Origin: Hydrogenophaga sp.
GTDB taxonomy: Bacteria > Pseudomonadota > Gammaproteobacteria > Burkholderiales > Burkholderiaceae_C
Length of the DNA: 64,000 bases
Reading direction: 5' to 3'
Assembly: GCF_018780385.1 (NCBI RefSeq)
Contig: NZ_JADMJO010000003.1
Coordinates: forward strand, 62,001-126,000
A program made the translations under genes and the position numbers. Shown here piece by piece: positions 60,950 through 64,000 of the stretch. Within the stretch, counting starts at the first letter, position 1, and every line of letters starts with the position of its first letter. The notes under the pieces are model-generated. The model was not told where the DNA came from. It saw only the letters and a list, made by a program, of their open reading frames with translations, and did not search any database.

Positions 60950-61324
60950 TCAGGATGTCACACGGGGCGAGAGCCGTTCCGAGGCGGGAACGGCGCTGGG
61001 CTCGTCGATCTCGATCGCGATCTGCGTGCACACGGTTCGACACAGCATGACGGCCTTCTCGCTTTGCACCCGGTAGATGACCTGCGTGCCTTCCTTGCGC
61101 TTGGCGAGCACCCCGGAGCGGTACAGCAGATTCAGATGCTGGGACAGGTTGGGTTGGGTGGTGTCGATCTCCTGCAGCAACTGCGAGACCGATTTTTCTC
61201 GATCACACAGGGCACTCAGGATGCGCAGGCGCATTGGGGTGGCCAGCACGCCGAAAAGTTCTGCCGCGAGTTCGAAAACGCGAACCCGTTCCACCTGCCC
61301 GTCAGACGCGATCATCTTGTCCAT
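60950..61324 (-). CDS. ArsR family regulator with candidate sensing cysteines
   Basis: 124 aa from ATG 61324 (an ATG at 61354 falls inside the operator palindrome and is less likely). Winged helix: FGVLATPMRLRILSALCDRE, DTTQPNLSQHLNLLYRSGVL, AKRKEGTQVIYRV. Cysteines are Cys40 at the end of the third helix, and Cys95 and Cys99 (LCRTVC) in the last helix. The first-plus-last-helix arrangement recalls thiol/sulfide-sensing BigR/SqrR proteins, but the spacing is not identical, so ligand is open. Own terminator and probable operator; prpE lies upstream. Confidence 0.88.
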   Translation of the reverse strand: MDKMIASDGQVERVRVFELAAELFGVLATPMRLRILSALCDREKSVSQLLQEIDTTQPNLSQHLNLLYRSGVLAKRKEGTQVIYRVQSEKAVMLCRTVCTQIAIEIDEPSAVPASERLSPRVTS

Positions 61325-61347
61325 GGTGCCCGTCGCTCGTGTGAATA

Positions 61348-61366
61348 TAAGCATGAATCATACTTA
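61348..61366 (-). promoter_or_regulatory. ArsR operator-like palindrome
   Basis: TAAGCATGA-A-TCATACTTA: 9-base arms with one mismatch around a central A, 24 bp upstream of the ATG at 61324, between prpE and arsR. The spacing and ATG-AT-rich dyad are typical of ArsR/SmtB operators, suggesting autorepression; binding is inferred. Confidence 0.6.
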
Positions 61367-61424
61367 GAAAGCACACTGCCGACCATGCACCGGGCGTGAG
61401 GGAGTGAGATGTGCACAGCTCCCT

Positions 61425-63326
61425 TCAGCCGAGCAAATCCTTGATCTGCTGCAACGCGGCCGGATCGTCCATGGTGGTGAGGTCTCCAGGATCGCGCCCC
61501 TCGCACACCGCCTGAATGGCGCGGCGCAGCAATTTTCCGCTGCGGGTCTTGGGCAACACCGAGACGAAACGCACACGGGCCGGGCGTGCCACCGCGCCCA
61601 GTTGCTCGTCCACCAGCTTCATCACCTCGCCTTCAAGCTTCAGGCGCGAGGCGTCGTCGGTCAACGTTGACGCATCTTTGACCACGGCAAATGCCATCGC
61701 CACCTGGCCTTTGAGCTGATCGGCCACACCGACCACCGCCACCTCGGCGATGCGCGGGTGGCTGGAGATGCTCTCCTCAATTTCGCGCGTTCCCAGGCGG
61801 TGGCCCGCCACGTTGATCACGTCGTCGGTGCGGCCCAGGATGAAGAAATAACCGTCCGCGTCCTTGATGCCCCAGTCGAAGGTGCTGTAGACCATCTTGC
61901 CCGGTACGCTCGACCAGTAGGTCTTCACGAAGCGCTCGTCGTCGCGCCACACGGTCTGCATGCAACCAGGCGGCAACGGGCCCTCGATGGCCACCACGCC
62001 TTTTTGCCCGGGCTCGGTGAGTTCGGCGCCGGTCTGATCGTCCAGCAGTTTGACGTTGTAGCCATAGACGGCGCGCCCGGGTGAGCCGAACTTGCTGCTG
62101 GCCGGCTCCACGCCGTTGCACAACGACAGGATGGGCCAGCCGGTTTCGGTCTGCCAGTAGTTGTCGATGATGGGCTTGCCCAGCGCTTCGGCGATCCATT
62201 GCGCGGTCGGCTCGTCCAGCGGCTCGCCAGCGAGGAACAAGGCCTTGAGGCTGGAGAGGTCGTGGTTCTTGATGAACGAGGGGTCGTACTTCTTGAGCAC
62301 CCGCACGGCGGTGGGTGCGCTGAACATGACGCTGACCTTGTACTTTTCGACCAGATGCCACCAGATACCGGCGTCCGGGCGAATCGGCAGGCCCTCATAC
62401 ATGATGGTGGCCATGCCGGCGATCAACGGTCCGTAGACGATGTAGCTGTGGCCCACCACCCAGCCGATGTCGCTGGTGGAGAAGTAGGTCTCGCCCGGTT
62501 CGCCCATGAACACGTGCTTCATGCTCGAAGCAAGCGCCACCGCGTAGCCCCCCGTGTCGCGCTGCACGCCCTTGGGTTTGCCGGTGGTGCCGCTGGTGTA
62601 GAGCGTGTAGCTCGGGTGTGTGGAGTCCACCCACTCGCAGGGAACGATGGTGTCCAGATGCTGTTCGCGCGCGCTGGCGTAGTCCACATCACGCCCCGGG
62701 ACGAGCTTCATGGGCGCCAAGCCGCGGTTGACCATCACCACGCTGGCCGGCTTGTGGGCCGAGAGGCGGATGGCCTCGTCCAGCAGCGGCTTGTACTCAA
62801 CCACTTTGCCGCCGCGCGAACCGGCGTCGGCACTGACGATGGCCACGGGCGAGGCATCTTCAATGCGGCTGGCCAGCGAATGGCTGGCAAAGCCGCCGAA
62901 CACCACCGAGTGAATGGCGCCGATGCGCGCGCAGGCCAGCATGGCGAAGGCGGCCTCGGGAATCATCGGCATGTAGATCAGGACGCAATCGCCCTTCTTG
63001 ACGCCCTGACCGAGCAGCACCGCGGCCATGCGCTGCACCTCGGTGTGCAGTTCACGAAAGCTGTAACTGCGCTCCACGTCGATTTCGGTGGAAACGAAGA
63101 TCAGCGCGTTCTGGTCGGGACGATCCTTCAGATGCCGGTCCACCGCGTTGTGGCAGAGATTGGTAAGCCCCCCTTCGAACCAGCGGGCAAACGGAGGGTT
63201 GTCGTGGTTGCAAACTCGGTCGAACGGCCTTTTCCAGTCCACCAGGGCAGCCTGTTCGGTCCAGAAGGCGTCGCGGTCTTCGATGGAGCGGCGATAGAAC
63301 TCGGCGTAACCCTGAGCTTGGCTCAT
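61425..63326 (-). CDS. prpE: Propionyl-CoA synthetase (PrpE)
   Basis: 633 aa acyl-CoA synthetase of the acetyl-/propionyl-CoA class. P-loop-like YTSGTTGKPKGVQ, motif NYWQTETGWPI, GRTDDVINVAGHRLGT, and the C-terminal catalytic Lys in TRSGKLLRR (also the acetylation site). N-terminus and length fit PrpE better than Acs. ATG 63326 follows AGGAG with 7-nt spacing. No prpBCD genes are here, so it may serve general short-chain acid activation. Confidence 0.9.
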   Translation of the reverse strand: MSQAQGYAEFYRRSIEDRDAFWTEQAALVDWKRPFDRVCNHDNPPFARWFEGGLTNLCHNAVDRHLKDRPDQNALIFVSTEIDVERSYSFRELHTEVQRMAAVLLGQGVKKGDCVLIYMPMIPEAAFAMLACARIGAIHSVVFGGFASHSLASRIEDASPVAIVSADAGSRGGKVVEYKPLLDEAIRLSAHKPASVVMVNRGLAPMKLVPGRDVDYASAREQHLDTIVPCEWVDSTHPSYTLYTSGTTGKPKGVQRDTGGYAVALASSMKHVFMGEPGETYFSTSDIGWVVGHSYIVYGPLIAGMATIMYEGLPIRPDAGIWWHLVEKYKVSVMFSAPTAVRVLKKYDPSFIKNHDLSSLKALFLAGEPLDEPTAQWIAEALGKPIIDNYWQTETGWPILSLCNGVEPASSKFGSPGRAVYGYNVKLLDDQTGAELTEPGQKGVVAIEGPLPPGCMQTVWRDDERFVKTYWSSVPGKMVYSTFDWGIKDADGYFFILGRTDDVINVAGHRLGTREIEESISSHPRIAEVAVVGVADQLKGQVAMAFAVVKDASTLTDDASRLKLEGEVMKLVDEQLGAVARPARVRFVSVLPKTRSGKLLRRAIQAVCEGRDPGDLTTMDDPAALQQIKDLLG

Positions 63327-63448
63327 GAATGTCTCCTGCGGGTTGTGTCGGGTGGCCCCACCCAAACTGAATTCATAATTATGATCAAGCGGCTTTCGAC
63401 AGTCTGACAGCGCCCGGCGCCACCTCCCTGGCGCTTTCCCTGTCTGCT

Positions 63449-64000
63449 CTATTTGATGAGCGCCTGCACGTCGCGAAACAGCGGATGGTCTGCGGTGCGC
63501 AACCACTCGAAGGCCACCATCTCGGTCGTCACCAGTTCGGCGCCGGCGCCGGCAAGGCGGTCAAAAGCCGCGTCCCGGTTGCGCTCGGTGCGCGAACCGC
63601 AGGCGTCGGTCACCACCCACACGTCGAACTCCTGCTCGATCAGTTCCAGCGCGGTCTGCAGCAGACACACGTGGGCTTCACAACCGGCCACCACCACGGT
63701 CTGGCGTTCGGCGGCCGGCGCGGCTGCGGGCTTCTGCAGATGTTTGGGCAGGCTGCGCGCGTTGCCGCCACCCTGGGCGGGGCGCGCAGGCGGGCGCAAC
63801 CAATCACCCAGCCCTTCAGACACCGCACCAAAGTGCATCTTGGCCAGCGTCTTGCGGCACATTTCGCGCAACTCCGGCGGGTTGGGCCCCAGCTTCTCGG
63901 GGTTCTGTTCGGTGCCCCAGGCCGGCACCTCCAGCAGCTGTGCCATGCGGGCCAGACGCACGGCGTTGGCCAGCACTTGCGGGCCTTCAAAGATGGCAGG
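63449..64000 (-). CDS. Isochorismatase-family cysteine hydrolase, 5' end outside window
   Basis: The frame is open to the window edge; the visible part begins PAIFEGPQVLANAVRLARMA, lacking the first ~20 residues with the catalytic Asp. Catalytic Lys is likely in KTLAKMHFGA and the nucleophilic Cys in VVAGCEAHVCLLQTAL; TDACGSRTERNRDAAFDRL completes the fold. Hydrolases of this family act on amides such as nicotinamide, or are of unknown role; substrate not assigned. Confidence 0.85.
   Translation of the reverse strand, partial: PAIFEGPQVLANAVRLARMAQLLEVPAWGTEQNPEKLGPNPPELREMCRKTLAKMHFGAVSEGLGDWLRPPARPAQGGGNARSLPKHLQKPAAAPAAERQTVVVAGCEAHVCLLQTALELIEQEFDVWVVTDACGSRTERNRDAAFDRLAGAGAELVTTEMVAFEWLRTADHPLFRDVQALIK

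Overview
The window is a GC-rich chromosomal segment of a betaproteobacterium, very probably a Comamonadaceae member of the Burkholderiales; a Hydrogenophaga- or Acidovorax-like organism is my inference from protein flavour and gene order. The key marker is the long collinear minus-strand block ndk-rlmN-pilW-rodZ-ispG-hisS-yfgM-bamB-der-hfq-hflX-hflK-hflC-(DUF2065)-hisZ-purA, the usual betaproteobacterial arrangement. Coding density is high. I see no tRNA, rRNA, CRISPR array, insertion sequence, prophage or defence system, and no gene-free stretch longer than about 300 bp.

Layout. 1-6.2 kb: a truncated cold-shock/DUF1294 membrane protein, a YgiQ radical-SAM protein, then a catabolic locus (FAD monooxygenase, DUF2783 and MarR genes diverging from a crotonase across two operator-like palindromes). 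6.3-10.5 kb: bactofilin, ExeA-type ATPase, GspB-like protein, a lone ABC ATPase and an unknown 136-aa protein. 10.5-18.2 kb: a LysR regulator diverging from an exported catalase-family peroxidase that has a possible coupled leader peptide; an acyl-CoA dehydrogenase diverging from a thiolase / multifunctional beta-oxidation operon that ends at a strong terminator; an SDR reductase. 18.3-24.4 kb: histidine kinase with receiver-only regulator, MarR-GNAT fusion, GyrI-like and AraC-GyrI proteins, split chromate transporter, SnoaL-like protein. 24.4-28.6 kb: sirtuin, rlmB, YbbA/TesA divergent pair, mnmH, a small lysine-rich protein.

28.6-46.6 kb is the minus-strand housekeeping block: MetC-type PLP enzyme, phosphoribosyltransferase, purine and histidine functions, FtsH modulators HflKC, Hfq, ribosome GTPases HflX and Der, outer-membrane assembly lipoprotein BamB with YfgM, HisS, IspG, RodZ, PilW, RlmN and Ndk. 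Many joints are 4-bp ATGA or GTGA overlaps, implying translational coupling. 46.8-53.8 kb: rluB-scpB, rluD diverging from bamD, a DinG-type helicase converging on bamD with a 38-bp overlap, and a PP2C phosphatase. 53.9-64 kb: the 2-oxoglutarate dehydrogenase operon sucA-sucB-lpd-zapE, an ArsR regulator with a clear palindrome and terminator, propionyl-CoA synthetase, and an isochorismatase-fold hydrolase cut by the window end.

No radically new system is evident; most of the window is conserved core genome. The best leads are local: the coupled leader ORF before the peroxidase, the paired palindromes at the catabolic locus, the ArsR gene with cysteines and its own palindrome, leader and inter-cistron hairpins in the suc operon and near hfq, and the DUF2783 and 136-aa proteins of unknown role. 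All family names come from reading motifs and overall sequence by eye; no search was run.
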